DNA of 64,000 nucleotides from UBA2450 sp045226015 (GCA_045226015.1 JBGVBY010000013.1:1-64000); one strand, 5' to 3'; counted from the first letter of the stretch, positions 8,401 through 17,599 are shown. A program made the numbers and translations. The notes: generated by a model from the letters alone, not told the origin.

Positions 8401-10140
8401 ATGTCACTAGGTACAAGTATCAATAGTTTAAGACTTTTATTAAAGAATCTTAACACGAACGAATCTACTAAACCGGTTGTTAAGAAAATTGATATCGATA
8501 AACCAGATATTTTTCATTATGAAAAAGAAAGTATTCACTGTTTAGAAAGAGACTTCCCTGAAAATAATGGAATTAGAAGAGAGTTTATTGATTCTTATAT
8601 CAATGAATTAAATAGTGATCTTTCTATCAAAGTTAATCGTCTTCTTATTATTAAAAATAATAAAGTTATCGCTGAAAGATATGAAGCTCCTTATCAAAAA
8701 GATAGTTGGGATTGTGTCTTTTCTGCTTCTAAATCTTTAGTCGCATTAGCCTTAGGCCTTCTATATGACGAAGGCAAAGTAAATCTTGATTTACCAGTGT
8801 GTAAGTATCTTGGTAATGAAAAGAAAATCACCTTAGTGAGAAATAAGAAAATCACTCTTAGACACTTATTAACTCACTCTACTGGATCTAACTTTAACGA
8901 GATGTCCACCCCATCATCATATAAATGGGTGAGAGATTTCTTTAATAGTGGCTATAAGTTTAAATTAGGCACCAAGTTTGATTACAACTCTCTTAACACT
9001 TATATTATAAGTGCAGTAGTGGAAAAGATTGCGGGAGTTAAGTTCCAAGAACTTGTACAAGAAAGAATCTTTAAGCCACTTGATATTAATAAAACATATT
9101 TAGATGTTTCTCCTGAAGGCTACTTTAAAGGTGGCTGGGGACTATATATCTTGCCAGAAGATATGGCAAAGCTTGGTATCATGGTGAGAGACTTTGGAAA
9201 ATATAACGGAAAACGTATTATTTCTAGAGAATGGATTACCATGATGACTAGTAAACAATTTGAGGCATCAAGTTTTAATCATGTGTTTGATTATGGTTTC
9301 CAAACTTGGGTTGATGAAAAGAATAACTTCTGCACATTAAACGGAATGTTTGACCAAAACATTTTAGTGTATCGTAACTCCGGAATTGTTGTGATTACAT
9401 GCTGCTCAAATAATGAGGCGTTCCATGGCTCTAATTTATTCAAAATTTCCCATAAATATTTTGCTAAAAAAGATGTTGATAATTTCCCTCTTTGTTTAGA
9501 TAGAGGAAGTCATGAAGTTAGTAACTATAATAACCTACTTTACTACTATGACCATATAGTGGATAAAGAGTATAAACCAGTCAATAAAATCGCCAACACT
9601 TGTGGAGTAATGCCTCTATTATTACAAAACGAATTAGGTGTATATGTTCAAGGAATTAAGTCGATAAAATTCCTTAAAGACGGAAAAGATTATTCCATCG
9701 AACTTGTTGAAGGAAAAGACACTCATAAAATCAAGTTTGATTTTAAAGATGGAGTGAGACAAACTCTTACCTTCTACAGGAATGTTTTTGACTGTGCTGC
9801 TCAAGGCCGATTTATATTAAGTGGTAAAGGTGAAGTTTATTTTGTGATTTCTATATCATTTTTAGAATACCCATCCACGAGATATATCACTATTAAGTTC
9901 TCTAAAGATGAAAATGTTCTTAGTTTCGAATATAGTGAGAACCCGGGCTTAGAATTCGTGAGATCCTTAATTGATGTTCAAACTGAAAACGTTAAAAAGT
10001 TAATTCAAAACACGCTGAACATCATTAATCCTGATTTGATAACTGGAAAAATAAGGAATATCTTCGCTCCTACATTTATTGCGATATGTGGAGATAAGAA
10101 GATAAGAACCTATAACCAGATAAAAAAGAAGAAGTCATAA
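8401..10140 (+). CDS. Beta-lactamase-family serine hydrolase with long C-terminal extension
   Basis: A 579-aa protein. Residues about 60-345 form a penicillin-binding-protein/class C beta-lactamase-like domain: SxxK is in FSASKSLVALALG near residue 110, the YxN-type motif is DYNSLNTYIIS near residue 199, and HLLTHSTGSN lies between them. About 200 C-terminal residues predict as mostly beta structure and are not recognised. There is no signal peptide or lipobox, so it appears cytoplasmic, which is unusual for a cell-wall enzyme and argues for an esterase or amidase role. The gene stands alone; a TAATAT box lies 8 nt before the ATG. Confidence 0.75.
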   Translation: MSLGTSINSLRLLLKNLNTNESTKPVVKKIDIDKPDIFHYEKESIHCLERDFPENNGIRREFIDSYINELNSDLSIKVNRLLIIKNNKVIAERYEAPYQKDSWDCVFSASKSLVALALGLLYDEGKVNLDLPVCKYLGNEKKITLVRNKKITLRHLLTHSTGSNFNEMSTPSSYKWVRDFFNSGYKFKLGTKFDYNSLNTYIISAVVEKIAGVKFQELVQERIFKPLDINKTYLDVSPEGYFKGGWGLYILPEDMAKLGIMVRDFGKYNGKRIISREWITMMTSKQFEASSFNHVFDYGFQTWVDEKNNFCTLNGMFDQNILVYRNSGIVVITCCSNNEAFHGSNLFKISHKYFAKKDVDNFPLCLDRGSHEVSNYNNLLYYYDHIVDKEYKPVNKIANTCGVMPLLLQNELGVYVQGIKSIKFLKDGKDYSIELVEGKDTHKIKFDFKDGVRQTLTFYRNVFDCAAQGRFILSGKGEVYFVISISFLEYPSTRYITIKFSKDENVLSFEYSENPGLEFVRSLIDVQTENVKKLIQNTLNIINPDLITGKIRNIFAPTFIAICGDKKIRTYNQIKKKKS

Positions 10141-10149
10141 GACTTCTTT

Positions 10150-10692
10150 TTAAATTATTTCTTCGTTAAATTGTTTTTTGAATGGATTATCTTTATCGAT
10201 GTGGTCGTAGAAGAATAACCCGTTAAGATGATCATATTCATGTTGGAGGACAATCGCGTCAAATCCGCGCGCTTCAATTTCAATATCTTCGTTTCTTAAT
10301 GCATCAAAGGCTTTCATTTTGATTTTGAAGGCACGATGGACAAGACCTTGATGATCATTATCAACACTTAGACATCCTTCTCCATTTTCTAAAGCGCATT
10401 TTTTAAGTGACGATTCTACTATAACGGGGTTAACAAGTTGATATTGAACGATTTCTTCACCCTTATCGTAATAGATAACAAACATTCTTTTGAGTAATCC
10501 AATTTGAATAGCGGCGAGTCCTACACCTTCTCTGATGTTATGTTTTTTCGCGTATTCTTCGTCTTGAGATTTCTTTAAATAGTCAAGCATCGCGTCTAAT
10601 GTGGCTTTGTCTTCCATACTTAAAGGTAAGTTAACAGGTAAAGACCTTTTTCTCATGATGGGATTACTGTCTTTCACTAATTTGAGTTTCAT
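10150..10692 (-). CDS. def: Peptide deformylase
   Basis: A 180-aa metalloenzyme removing the N-formyl group from nascent proteins at the ribosome exit. The three deformylase motifs are present: GVGLAAIQIG, EGCLSV and QHEYDHLNG, supplying the Cys and two His metal ligands and the catalytic Glu. Length and the insert after motif 1 fit type 2 (Gram-positive) deformylases. The ATG at 10692 (MKLKLVKD) is preferred; an upstream TTG would add 13 atypical residues. A TATACT box lies 10 nt before this ATG. The gene converges tail to tail with the serine hydrolase gene. Confidence 0.92.
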   Translation of the reverse strand: MKLKLVKDSNPIMRKRSLPVNLPLSMEDKATLDAMLDYLKKSQDEEYAKKHNIREGVGLAAIQIGLLKRMFVIYYDKGEEIVQYQLVNPVIVESSLKKCALENGEGCLSVDNDHQGLVHRAFKIKMKAFDALRNEDIEIEARGFDAIVLQHEYDHLNGLFFYDHIDKDNPFKKQFNEEII

Positions 10693-10736
10693 ACTGATAG
10701 TTAGTATAAACGATATATTTTTGCTTAGCAAACCTA

Positions 10737-10748
10737 TATAATATTTTT
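10737..10748 (+). promoter_or_regulatory. -10 box of a leaderless promoter for the ylbF-rsmD-coaD operon
   Basis: TATAAT at 10737-10742 followed by ATTTTT and then the ATG at 10749. No Shine-Dalgarno. The downstream operon genes overlap each other. Confidence 0.5.
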
Positions 10749-11108
10749 ATGGACGATAAGATCTATTTAAAAGCGAATGAGATTAACGAAGAGTTGAATA
10801 AAAGCGAAGACGTTATTCTATTAAATAAATTAGAAAAAGAAATGAATGATAGCTATGAAGTCTTTTGTTTGTCCAAAAAGAAAGATGAATGCTTAGAAAA
10901 ATATCTCGCTAATAAGGATATGTATGGTGAAGATGATGAGCTAACTGTTTCTTCTTTAAAAGAATTAAGTGCCGCTAAAGAGGAGCTACAAAGTCATCAT
11001 TTAGTGAAGTCATATCTAGAAGTTTATTCTAAGGTGAGAGACTTATATTTAGAAATAGATGATATATTATTATCCAGTTTTAAAAAGGTGAATAAGATAT
11101 GTCAATGA
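10749..11108 (+). CDS. ylbF: YlbF/YmcA-family protein
   Basis: A 119-aa, almost wholly alpha-helical protein of the Com_YlbF type. In B. subtilis YlbF works with YmcA and YaaT as an RNase Y specificity complex. The protein itself has weak primary signatures; the call leans on size, helical heptads (KEELQSHHLVKSYLEVYSKVRDLYLEI) and gene order, since ylbF lies upstream of rsmD and coaD in Bacilli. Its end overlaps rsmD by 10 nt. Confidence 0.7.
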   Translation: MDDKIYLKANEINEELNKSEDVILLNKLEKEMNDSYEVFCLSKKKDECLEKYLANKDMYGEDDELTVSSLKELSAAKEELQSHHLVKSYLEVYSKVRDLYLEIDDILLSSFKKVNKICQ

Positions 11109-11653
11109 GAGTGATTGCTGGTGAATATCGTCACCGTAAACTTGTTTATCCAGAAAACAATCCTTCTATTAGGCCAACAAAAGACCGTATAAGAGAAGCT
11201 GCCTTTTCTTCATTGGGCGATTTAAATAATCTTACATTTTTAGATTTATACGCGGGATGTGGGTCTATCGGAATTGAAGCTATTAGTAGAGGCGCTTCTA
11301 AAGTCTATTTCGTTGATTATGATGATAATGCTTTAAAATATGTTAGAGAAAATGTTAACTCTTTGAGAGTTAATGATAAGACTATTATCTTAAAATCTAA
11401 TGATATAGATGCGATTAAGAAGTTTGTTTATTCTACTCTTAAGTTTGATATCATCTACTTTGATCCACCTTATGAAAGCGACTGCTATAAGAATGCTTTG
11501 CCGTTAATATTTGAATATGATTTATTAGCCAATAATGGAGTGCTACTCGTTGAAAGTAAGCTGCCTATAGAGATAAATCCTATTTGGAATGTTGATGTAA
11601 AAGAGTATCATTATGGTGAAATTACTATATATAAATTAAGGAAAAAGTTATGA
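11099..11653 (+). CDS. rsmD: 16S rRNA (guanine966-N2)-methyltransferase
   Basis: A 184-aa Rossmann-fold methyltransferase that methylates G966 of 16S rRNA. N-terminal MRVIAGEYRHRKL and RPTKDRIREAAFSSLG are typical of RsmD. The SAM loop is LDLYAGCGSIGIEAISRGA near residue 53 and the catalytic motif IV is FDPPYES near residue 122. The ATG at 11099 has AAGGTG 8 nt upstream inside ylbF; the next Met is two codons on. It overlaps coaD by 4 nt (ATGA). Confidence 0.93.
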   Translation: MSMRVIAGEYRHRKLVYPENNPSIRPTKDRIREAAFSSLGDLNNLTFLDLYAGCGSIGIEAISRGASKVYFVDYDDNALKYVRENVNSLRVNDKTIILKSNDIDAIKKFVYSTLKFDIIYFDPPYESDCYKNALPLIFEYDLLANNGVLLVESKLPIEINPIWNVDVKEYHYGEITIYKLRKKL

Positions 11654-12117
11654 AACGCGCAATTTATCCAGGAAGCTTTGATCCAATAACTAATGGACAT
11701 CTTGATATTTTAAATAGAGCTAAAGAAGTATTTGATGAAGTTATAGTTCTTGTTGCTATTAATCCTAATAAACACTTTAACTTCTCCATTGAAGAAAGAG
11801 TGAAGATGATTGAGGAAGCCACTAAAGATATGAAGAATGTAAAAGTAGATTCATATAATGGATTAACAGTGGAATACGCAAAGAAACATGAAGCCAAACA
11901 CCTTATTAGAGGCCTTAGAGCGGTAAGTGACTTCGAATATGAATTCCAACTAGCAAGCACTAATGAATTCATTGATGAATCAATTGATATGGTCTTCTTT
12001 ATGGCTAGAGGAGATAAAACATTCATCTCTTCAAGCGCTATCATGGAAATGGCGAATAATGGAATTGATGTTTCTAATTTAGTTCCTGCCTCCGTAAATA
12101 AAAGAATTAAGAAATAG
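11650..12117 (+). CDS. coaD: Phosphopantetheine adenylyltransferase
   Basis: A 155-aa enzyme catalysing the penultimate step of coenzyme A synthesis, transferring AMP to 4'-phosphopantetheine. The nucleotidyltransferase signature YPGSFDPITNGHLDIL is at residue 6 (GHxGH-type TNGHLD). LIRGLRAVSDFEYEFQLA follows near residue 86 and ISSSAIMEMA near residue 126. Size is exact for the family. It is the last gene of the ylbF-rsmD-coaD operon. Confidence 0.96.
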   Translation: MKRAIYPGSFDPITNGHLDILNRAKEVFDEVIVLVAINPNKHFNFSIEERVKMIEEATKDMKNVKVDSYNGLTVEYAKKHEAKHLIRGLRAVSDFEYEFQLASTNEFIDESIDMVFFMARGDKTFISSSAIMEMANNGIDVSNLVPASVNKRIKK

Positions 12118-12124
12118 TAAAAAA

Positions 12125-12155
12125 AATAAGTCATCCGAGTTGGATGACTTATTTA
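12125..12155. terminator. Bidirectional terminator, coaD / 284-aa protein gene
   Basis: A perfect 12-bp stem (AATAAGTCATCC with GGATGACTTATT) and a 5-nt loop, with eight T on the minus strand and an AT-rich tract on the plus strand, between convergent genes. Confidence 0.85.
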
Positions 12156-12167
12156 TTAGATAAATAA

Positions 12168-13022
12168 TTAAGCGTTGACTCTTTCTGGATCAAATACGCC
12201 TTGGTAGTTCCAGCAGTCTCTAATGAAGTAACCTCTTGTGGTGTTATTTTTATCACTGTAGTCGATCATTAAGTCAGCATAGTTGAAGTATAACGCTGTT
12301 ATACCACTGACATGGAAGAAATTGTCATTAGAAATAGTTTTGGAGTAGTCAAACATAATAGTGAATGGAGTAGTGAATCCATCTTTGGTTAAATCTGTAC
12401 TACTTGTGAGCTTATCGATTGAGGTTTTTAATGAATTGACCTTATCAATTCCAGTTTGTCCTTCAGCATATAAGTTCTTGTAGAGCTTATAGGAATCTCC
12501 TTCTCCGAAACCTTGATCGATTGCATCGAGGAATCCTTTGTGTTCATCGATGAGTTTTCTAGCAAGGTAAGTTGTTGTATCCGCTGGATCAACGATATCG
12601 ATTAAGACGGAATACATTCTAAATCCAGCAATATTTAACGCGCCTGCATTAGCAACAGCGTTTACATATCCAGCAATAGAGGAGTTACAATCTGCACATC
12701 CTTTTTTGACGAAAGTGAGGAAGAATTTATCACCGAATTCTTGTTTAATACTTTCAATAGATGATTGGCCGCCTTTTTCAAAGTAACCGAGTAATCTATC
12801 AGTTTGTCCGCCCTTATAAAGGGTTAAGCAACGTTGAGAATACCAAACATAATTGTAGTCAGTGGTGTCTTCTTCGGTGTCAAAAGCCTTTTTGATATAT
12901 GGAATTGAGAAGATAATACCGAAGATACCTCCGACGATTAATAGTGGTTGAACCCATGCAGTGGCAGCGATCCAACGTCCAATCTTCGCGAAGAATCCAC
13001 CGATTGCTCTTAGAATTTTCAT
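12168..13022 (-). CDS. Membrane-anchored CxxC protein, function unknown (284 aa)
   Basis: The N-terminus has an amphipathic basic helix (KILRAIGGFFAKIGRWIAAT) and a hydrophobic span (about residues 25-43), giving a membrane anchor. The remaining 240 residues should lie outside or be periplasm-like. A strand-CxxC element, FFLTFVKKGCADCNSS near residue 112, resembles a thioredoxin-fold active site, so an extracytoplasmic disulfide or redox role is possible but unproven. The start has GGAGG 10 nt upstream. A truncated paralogue of its C-terminal region lies at 29523-29642. Confidence 0.6.
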   Translation of the reverse strand: MKILRAIGGFFAKIGRWIAATAWVQPLLIVGGIFGIIFSIPYIKKAFDTEEDTTDYNYVWYSQRCLTLYKGGQTDRLLGYFEKGGQSSIESIKQEFGDKFFLTFVKKGCADCNSSIAGYVNAVANAGALNIAGFRMYSVLIDIVDPADTTTYLARKLIDEHKGFLDAIDQGFGEGDSYKLYKNLYAEGQTGIDKVNSLKTSIDKLTSSTDLTKDGFTTPFTIMFDYSKTISNDNFFHVSGITALYFNYADLMIDYSDKNNTTRGYFIRDCWNYQGVFDPERVNA

Positions 13023-13207
13023 GATAATTTGCCTCCTATATTTAGATATAGCAGGTAAATAATATCACTTGTGAGAATTATTTTCAATAAAATAATAAGA
13101 TAATTATTTAATAACTTAATTTCATAGAAATTAAACTAAAAAGTTAATATCAAAAGTAACTCTTTGTTGTTTTTTAAAATGATGATGTATAAAATACATT
13201 TTGAAAT

Positions 13208-14236
13208 ATGAAAAAGATAGAGCGCATAAAAAAGCGTGTTAACAACTATTTGTTTGATCACATCTATGTGCATGACACTTTACGTTTTTCTCGAGGACTT
13301 TTTATCGCGGCTTTTTCTGCAATTTTCTATGCGTTCGCATTTTATTGTTTTTTAACACCTGCAACCGTTAACACAATTGCACCTGAACACGTATCACAGC
13401 TTTCGGGTCAGAGCGTTATCACAGGTGGTGTAGGCGGTATTACTCAAGTTTTATACCAAGTTATTTCGCTTACCGGGGGAACGGTTAATCCTTTCACTCT
13501 TCAATCAATCTGCTATTTTGCGTTCAATATCCCAATTTTAACTTTTGCTTACTTTAAAATTGGTAAGAAATTCGCAATCCTTTCATTAGTGAATGTTGGA
13601 CTTTCTTCTTTATTTATTAGCTTATTTGATAACGTTGAAGTTATGGCTAGAATCGCTGAGGTGTTAGCGGATCAACATATCACTAGAGTGCTTTTTGGTG
13701 GCATTTGTGTTGGCATTGCTTCTGCTACTGCGTTTAAGGGAGAAATTAGTTGTGGTGGAATTGATGTATTCTCTTATTATTTCGCGCTTAGAAAATCAAC
13801 AAGTGTAGGTAAATACGCGACAGCGATTAATAGTATCATTATTACTACATTCTCTATCTTAACTATCTGTGCGAATAATGGTGAAAATGTTGAGATAGGT
13901 ATTCTTAACTTTATGTTTGGAATCGTCTACTTATTTGTCACTATGCTTGTGGTGGACTTTATCAACACCAGAAACAAGAAAGTTCAAGTGCAAATTATTA
14001 CATCTTTTGACGGAATTACATCGATTTTGATTGCAAATTTTCCTCATTCTACAACAATTGTGAATGCGAAAGGTGGATATAGCCACGCGCAAAAATACAT
14101 TGTTTATATGGTTGTTTCATCTAACGAAGTGAGACGTGTTATTAGCCTTGTTAGAAAGATCGACGCTCATTCATTTATTACCGTTACTTCCTTAGTACAA
14201 GCTTACGGTAACTTCTATATCAAACCTATTGAATAA
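13208..14236 (+). CDS. YitT family membrane protein
   Basis: A 342-aa protein with five or six membrane spans in residues 28-260 and a C-terminal soluble domain (DUF2179-like: QIITSFDGITSILIANFPHSTTIVNAKGGYS near residue 258). This is the YitT/YqfU/YxkD architecture, whose transport or signalling role is unknown. The glycine-rich GGIDVFSYYFALRKSTSVGKY between spans is typical. Promoter TTGTTT-N17-TAAAAT (13167-13195) leaves a leader of a few nt without a Shine-Dalgarno. Confidence 0.85.
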   Translation: MKKIERIKKRVNNYLFDHIYVHDTLRFSRGLFIAAFSAIFYAFAFYCFLTPATVNTIAPEHVSQLSGQSVITGGVGGITQVLYQVISLTGGTVNPFTLQSICYFAFNIPILTFAYFKIGKKFAILSLVNVGLSSLFISLFDNVEVMARIAEVLADQHITRVLFGGICVGIASATAFKGEISCGGIDVFSYYFALRKSTSVGKYATAINSIIITTFSILTICANNGENVEIGILNFMFGIVYLFVTMLVVDFINTRNKKVQVQIITSFDGITSILIANFPHSTTIVNAKGGYSHAQKYIVYMVVSSNEVRRVISLVRKIDAHSFITVTSLVQAYGNFYIKPIE

Positions 14237-14245
14237 AGTAGTATA

Positions 14246-14275
14246 AAAAACATCGGTTGATTGCCGATGTTTTTC
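14246..14275. terminator. Bidirectional terminator, yitT-like / CobW-like genes
   Basis: AAAAACATCGG (14246-14256) pairs with CCGATGTTTTT (14264-14274) around a 7-nt loop, between convergent genes. T runs flank both sides. Confidence 0.85.
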
Positions 14276-14285
14276 TTGTGTTTTT

Positions 14286-15569
14286 TTAAATTAAATCAAG
14301 CTCTTTTTTGATTCCATCTTTATCAAGGTTTTGACCTATAAAGACGAGCTTAATTAATTTGTCTCCCCACTTTTCATCCCAGTCGTGAGCGAAGTTTTTA
14401 TCGTTCTCAATAAGGAGTTGAAGTTGCTTTTTTGTAAGAGATTCACTATACCATTTACCAGAGAGATTTAATGTCTTTTGTTTACCGACTTGTTCATATA
14501 CATAAGCGTTCTTATCGTCTTCTTTAAAGTAGAGAATGCCTTTGCTTCTTATAATATTTCTTCCATTGTCATTAGCCCATTCAATGAATTTTGGTTTACT
14601 AAATGGGCGACGTCTATAGTAGACAAAAGTATTTACATCATATTCATCAGCGGTGCCTTCATCATCATTTTCATCAATTCCATGTTCGTGGTGATGATGG
14701 TGGTGATGGTGGTGATGTTCATGCTCTTCATGCTTATCCTCATTATGATGGTGATGGTGTTCATGTTCCTCATCTTCATCTTCGTCATGATGGTGTTCAT
14801 GTTCTTCAATTTCATCGGAGTCAACTTCGTTGTCCCAATCTTCGAATTCTCTAATCCAGGCAGCGGATGTTGAGGCCTTTTCAAAATCAAACAAGTTTGT
14901 GTCTATGATATCATCGATATCAACTTTGCAGAAATCTGCGTGAATAATTTTGGCCTTTGGTTGAATAGCTTTGATGACTGCTTCTACTCTAGAAAGTTCA
15001 ACTTTAGAGATGTCACTAACTTTGTTAAGGATAATAACATCACAGAATTCTATTTGTTGAATAACTAGATTTTCTAGATCTTCTTCTCCTCTAACTGTGT
15101 CGTGGAATACTTCTCCACATCCAAATTCATCTCTTAGTCTAAGTACGTCAACCACGGAGACAATCGCATCTAATGTATAGAATTTTGGAAGATGTTGCTT
15201 TGCAAATTCTTCTTCCATAAATGAGATTGTTTGAGCGATAGGCACTGGTTCACAGATGCCGCTAGCTTCAATAATGATGTGATCAAACTTTTGGGTTTGC
15301 ACTAAATCAGCAAGCTGATTAATTAAATCTTTTTTAAGAGTGCAGCATATACATCCGTTTTGAAGCGAGACGAGATTATCATCTTTTCCAGAAACAACGC
15401 CTTCTTTTTCAATTAATTCTGCGTCGATGTTAACTTCACCTAAGTCGTTAACGATGACCGCCATTTTATGATTTTTACTGTTTCTAAGTATGTGATTCAC
15501 TAAAGTGGTTTTGCCACTTCCTAAATATCCAGTAATTAAGGTAATAGGAACTGTTTTAATATTTGCCAT
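14286..15569 (-). CDS. CobW/COG0523-family GTPase with His-rich metal tail
   Basis: A 427-aa G3E GTPase of the CobW/ZNG1 family, which delivers zinc or cobalt to client metalloproteins. Walker A is GYLGSGKTT near residue 14. The metal-binding CxCC motif is in NGCICCTL near residue 72, and the guanine motif is ILNKVSD near residue 180. Between the GTPase and the C-terminal CobW_C domain (about residues 320-427) lies a stretch with more than 25 His and many Asp/Glu (about residues 251-300), a metal buffer. The start has AGGAGG 6 nt upstream and TATAAT further up. No Zur-like palindrome was recognised. Metal identity is open. Confidence 0.9.
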   Translation of the reverse strand: MANIKTVPITLITGYLGSGKTTLVNHILRNSKNHKMAVIVNDLGEVNIDAELIEKEGVVSGKDDNLVSLQNGCICCTLKKDLINQLADLVQTQKFDHIIIEASGICEPVPIAQTISFMEEEFAKQHLPKFYTLDAIVSVVDVLRLRDEFGCGEVFHDTVRGEEDLENLVIQQIEFCDVIILNKVSDISKVELSRVEAVIKAIQPKAKIIHADFCKVDIDDIIDTNLFDFEKASTSAAWIREFEDWDNEVDSDEIEEHEHHHDEDEDEEHEHHHHHNEDKHEEHEHHHHHHHHHHEHGIDENDDEGTADEYDVNTFVYYRRRPFSKPKFIEWANDNGRNIIRSKGILYFKEDDKNAYVYEQVGKQKTLNLSGKWYSESLTKKQLQLLIENDKNFAHDWDEKWGDKLIKLVFIGQNLDKDGIKKELDLI

Positions 15570-15613
15570 ATTGTCCTCCTATAAAAACATATAAATTATA
15601 ATCCTTTTTAATT

Positions 15614-15633
15614 AAAAAAGACACACTAGTGTC
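15614..15633 (-). terminator. Terminator of tRNA-Ser(CGA)
   Basis: Minus strand GACAC-TAGT-GTGTC followed by six T, 13 nt beyond the CCA end. Confidence 0.75.
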
Positions 15634-15646
15634 TAATTAGCATTTT

Positions 15647-15737
15647 TGGCGGAGAAGAAGGGATTTGAACCCTTGCAAGACTTGCATCTTCTAGCAGTTT
15701 TCGAAACTGCCCCCTTCAGCCGCTTGGGTACTTCTCC
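15647..15737 (-). tRNA. tRNA-Ser, anticodon CGA
   Basis: Class II tRNA on the minus strand. The acceptor is GGAGAAG/CTTCTCC with encoded CCA (15647-15649). The anticodon stem GCAGT/ACTGC surrounds TTCGAAA, giving CGA, and a long variable arm is present. The three serine tRNAs of the window share the same scaffold. Confidence 0.95.
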
Positions 15738-15793
15738 AATGGGATAATTATATAGTATAGTCTAAATAAATTTCTATACCTTTCATTTATGAA

Positions 15794-15829
15794 TTGATGA
15801 ATTCATAAGACTATTCTATAATACTGATT
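15794..15829 (+). promoter_or_regulatory. Leaderless promoter of the GGDEF/EAL-like gene
   Basis: TTGATG (15794-15799), a 17-bp spacer, TATAAT (15817-15822), then 7 nt to the ATG at 15830. This is the best-formed example of the short-leader arrangement seen across the host region. Confidence 0.65.
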
Positions 15830-17587
15830 ATGAAATTTGGCGATTTTAGTGATATCAATTTTATAATCCTATTCTCTTTACTTATTGTTTTTACGTTATT
15901 AATCGCTTTTCTTATTACCTTCCTCACTCTTTCAATTCATAACGATAAGAAGTTTGCTCAACAAATTGATTACGAAAGTAATACCACAAGAATCTATGTT
16001 ATTGATGTAAAGAATAACAAGATCACTCATATCAACAAAAGTGACTTAAGTCATAAAGTTACATACGATTTATATTCTTTCTATAGTTCATTCCACCCAA
16101 ACGATTCAGAGAAAGTGAAGAACTGGATTTTCCAAATCTGTGTTGACTCTAGAAACGCGGGCGAATATTTAGAAGCTGATGTATTGATGAACGGAAGCAA
16201 AAAAGTGTACTTCTCCTTATTAAGACTCATCGATTATAAAGCAAGCACATCTCAAATTCATTTAGAGAGTCATATACTGAAATATATCACTCCAAATAAC
16301 GCGCCTAAGAAGAAGACTAACTCTCGTAATCCAATCGGTATCGTTAAAAGGAGTCAAATTCTTCATACAATTAACTCTAATAAATCTCTTTCCGGATACA
16401 CTTACTGTGTGAGGTTTTTCTATTCTCGTCAGAAAGCTATTTCTAATGACAAGATTGAACGTTACATGGTGATGAATCTTAAAAATGTTATTTATCCTTT
16501 TGGAAATAATCCAAAACTCCCTCGTCAAATCTTAGATAATGGGGATAATGAATTATTCCTTTATGACTTACATATTTCTAACAAAGAAACTGCACTTCAA
16601 CTCGCTAACTCAATTTCTAAATCTTTAAAGAAACAAATCGAAGTTAACGGTTTTGGAGGATTTATTAACTTCTCTATCGGTTTAGTGGAGAACAAGCAAT
16701 TCTATCAAGACTATGACACGATTGAAGAAAAGGCTCGTGAAGTTTGTATTTCTGGACAGACTAACGGACAAGACATTGTCTTATACCACCATAACGTTAA
16801 CGCAAATAGTGATATGGTCAAATACTCTGAACAAATCGAACATCTCCTTCAAGATGGAGTGTTACGATATTTATATCGTCCTATTATTAACGCGAAGACT
16901 AGTCAAACAATCGGTTATTTTGAATACGTTAAAGCATACGATTCTCCTTTCTCTAGTTTCTCAGAGATGAGTAAATATGCTTCTCGTATTAATAAGAACT
17001 TAGAATTATTCGCTTTAGTGGCAAAAAACGTTATCAATAAGTTTGTCAGTGAACGTAATGGAGAACGTTCTCTTCTCTTCTTAACTGTATCAATGATCGA
17101 TATTAATAATATCGTTAAGATCATCACCGAAATTCCTAATAGCAATAAGATTAAAATTGTTCTTGTCTTAGATGAACAAGAAGTTAATGAAAACTCTAGT
17201 AACACTGAGCTACTCGCTTCTACATTAACCAACTTACGTAATAGTGATTTTGAACTCGCTTTATCTTTGAAAGATAAGAACTTATTATTAGATGATAAGA
17301 TTTACTTCTTATTCCATTACTTCGTTGTCGGTAGTGCGATGATGGGAGAAGTGAAACATAATAACCGTATTAGATTATCTTTGTATGCGCTTCTTGAGTC
17401 ATTACTTAAATATAACCGTCCAATTATTGCGACTGACTTAGAAGGTTGGCAAGCAGTGGAACTTATTGTCAAATCCGGTATTAACTACATCTCTAGTGAT
17501 GCAGTTGCACCGAGTAACGACATGCTCCTTCCTGTTGAAAAGAAGAAGATGGAAAAAGTCGTACAAATGGCAGAGAAATATTTATAG
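15830..17587 (+). CDS. Membrane protein with degenerate GGDEF and EAL-like domains
   Basis: A 585-aa protein. One membrane span (about residues 10-32) is followed by a PAS-like segment (about 45-140). A GGDEF-like domain comes next (about 160-320), with ILDNGDNELFLYDL where the GG(D/E)EF loop should be. An EAL-like domain ends the protein (about 330-585), with FEYVKAY in place of the EAL signature. Later metal-binding acidic residues are not evident. It therefore looks like a non-enzymatic c-di-GMP-type receptor or scaffold; this reading of domains is by fold pattern and is uncertain. It lies 12 nt upstream of proS and is probably cotranscribed. Confidence 0.55.
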   Translation: MKFGDFSDINFIILFSLLIVFTLLIAFLITFLTLSIHNDKKFAQQIDYESNTTRIYVIDVKNNKITHINKSDLSHKVTYDLYSFYSSFHPNDSEKVKNWIFQICVDSRNAGEYLEADVLMNGSKKVYFSLLRLIDYKASTSQIHLESHILKYITPNNAPKKKTNSRNPIGIVKRSQILHTINSNKSLSGYTYCVRFFYSRQKAISNDKIERYMVMNLKNVIYPFGNNPKLPRQILDNGDNELFLYDLHISNKETALQLANSISKSLKKQIEVNGFGGFINFSIGLVENKQFYQDYDTIEEKAREVCISGQTNGQDIVLYHHNVNANSDMVKYSEQIEHLLQDGVLRYLYRPIINAKTSQTIGYFEYVKAYDSPFSSFSEMSKYASRINKNLELFALVAKNVINKFVSERNGERSLLFLTVSMIDINNIVKIITEIPNSNKIKIVLVLDEQEVNENSSNTELLASTLTNLRNSDFELALSLKDKNLLLDDKIYFLFHYFVVGSAMMGEVKHNNRIRLSLYALLESLLKYNRPIIATDLEGWQAVELIVKSGINYISSDAVAPSNDMLLPVEKKKMEKVVQMAEKYL

Positions 17588-17599
17588 GAGATTTACTTC

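Noticed and set aside
14478..14890. Several long open frames overlapping the His-rich part of the CobW-like gene
   Set aside because: They are produced by the repetitive CAT/CAC/GAT codons in other frames; the proteins are low-complexity Met/Val or His/Asp runs with no start signals.
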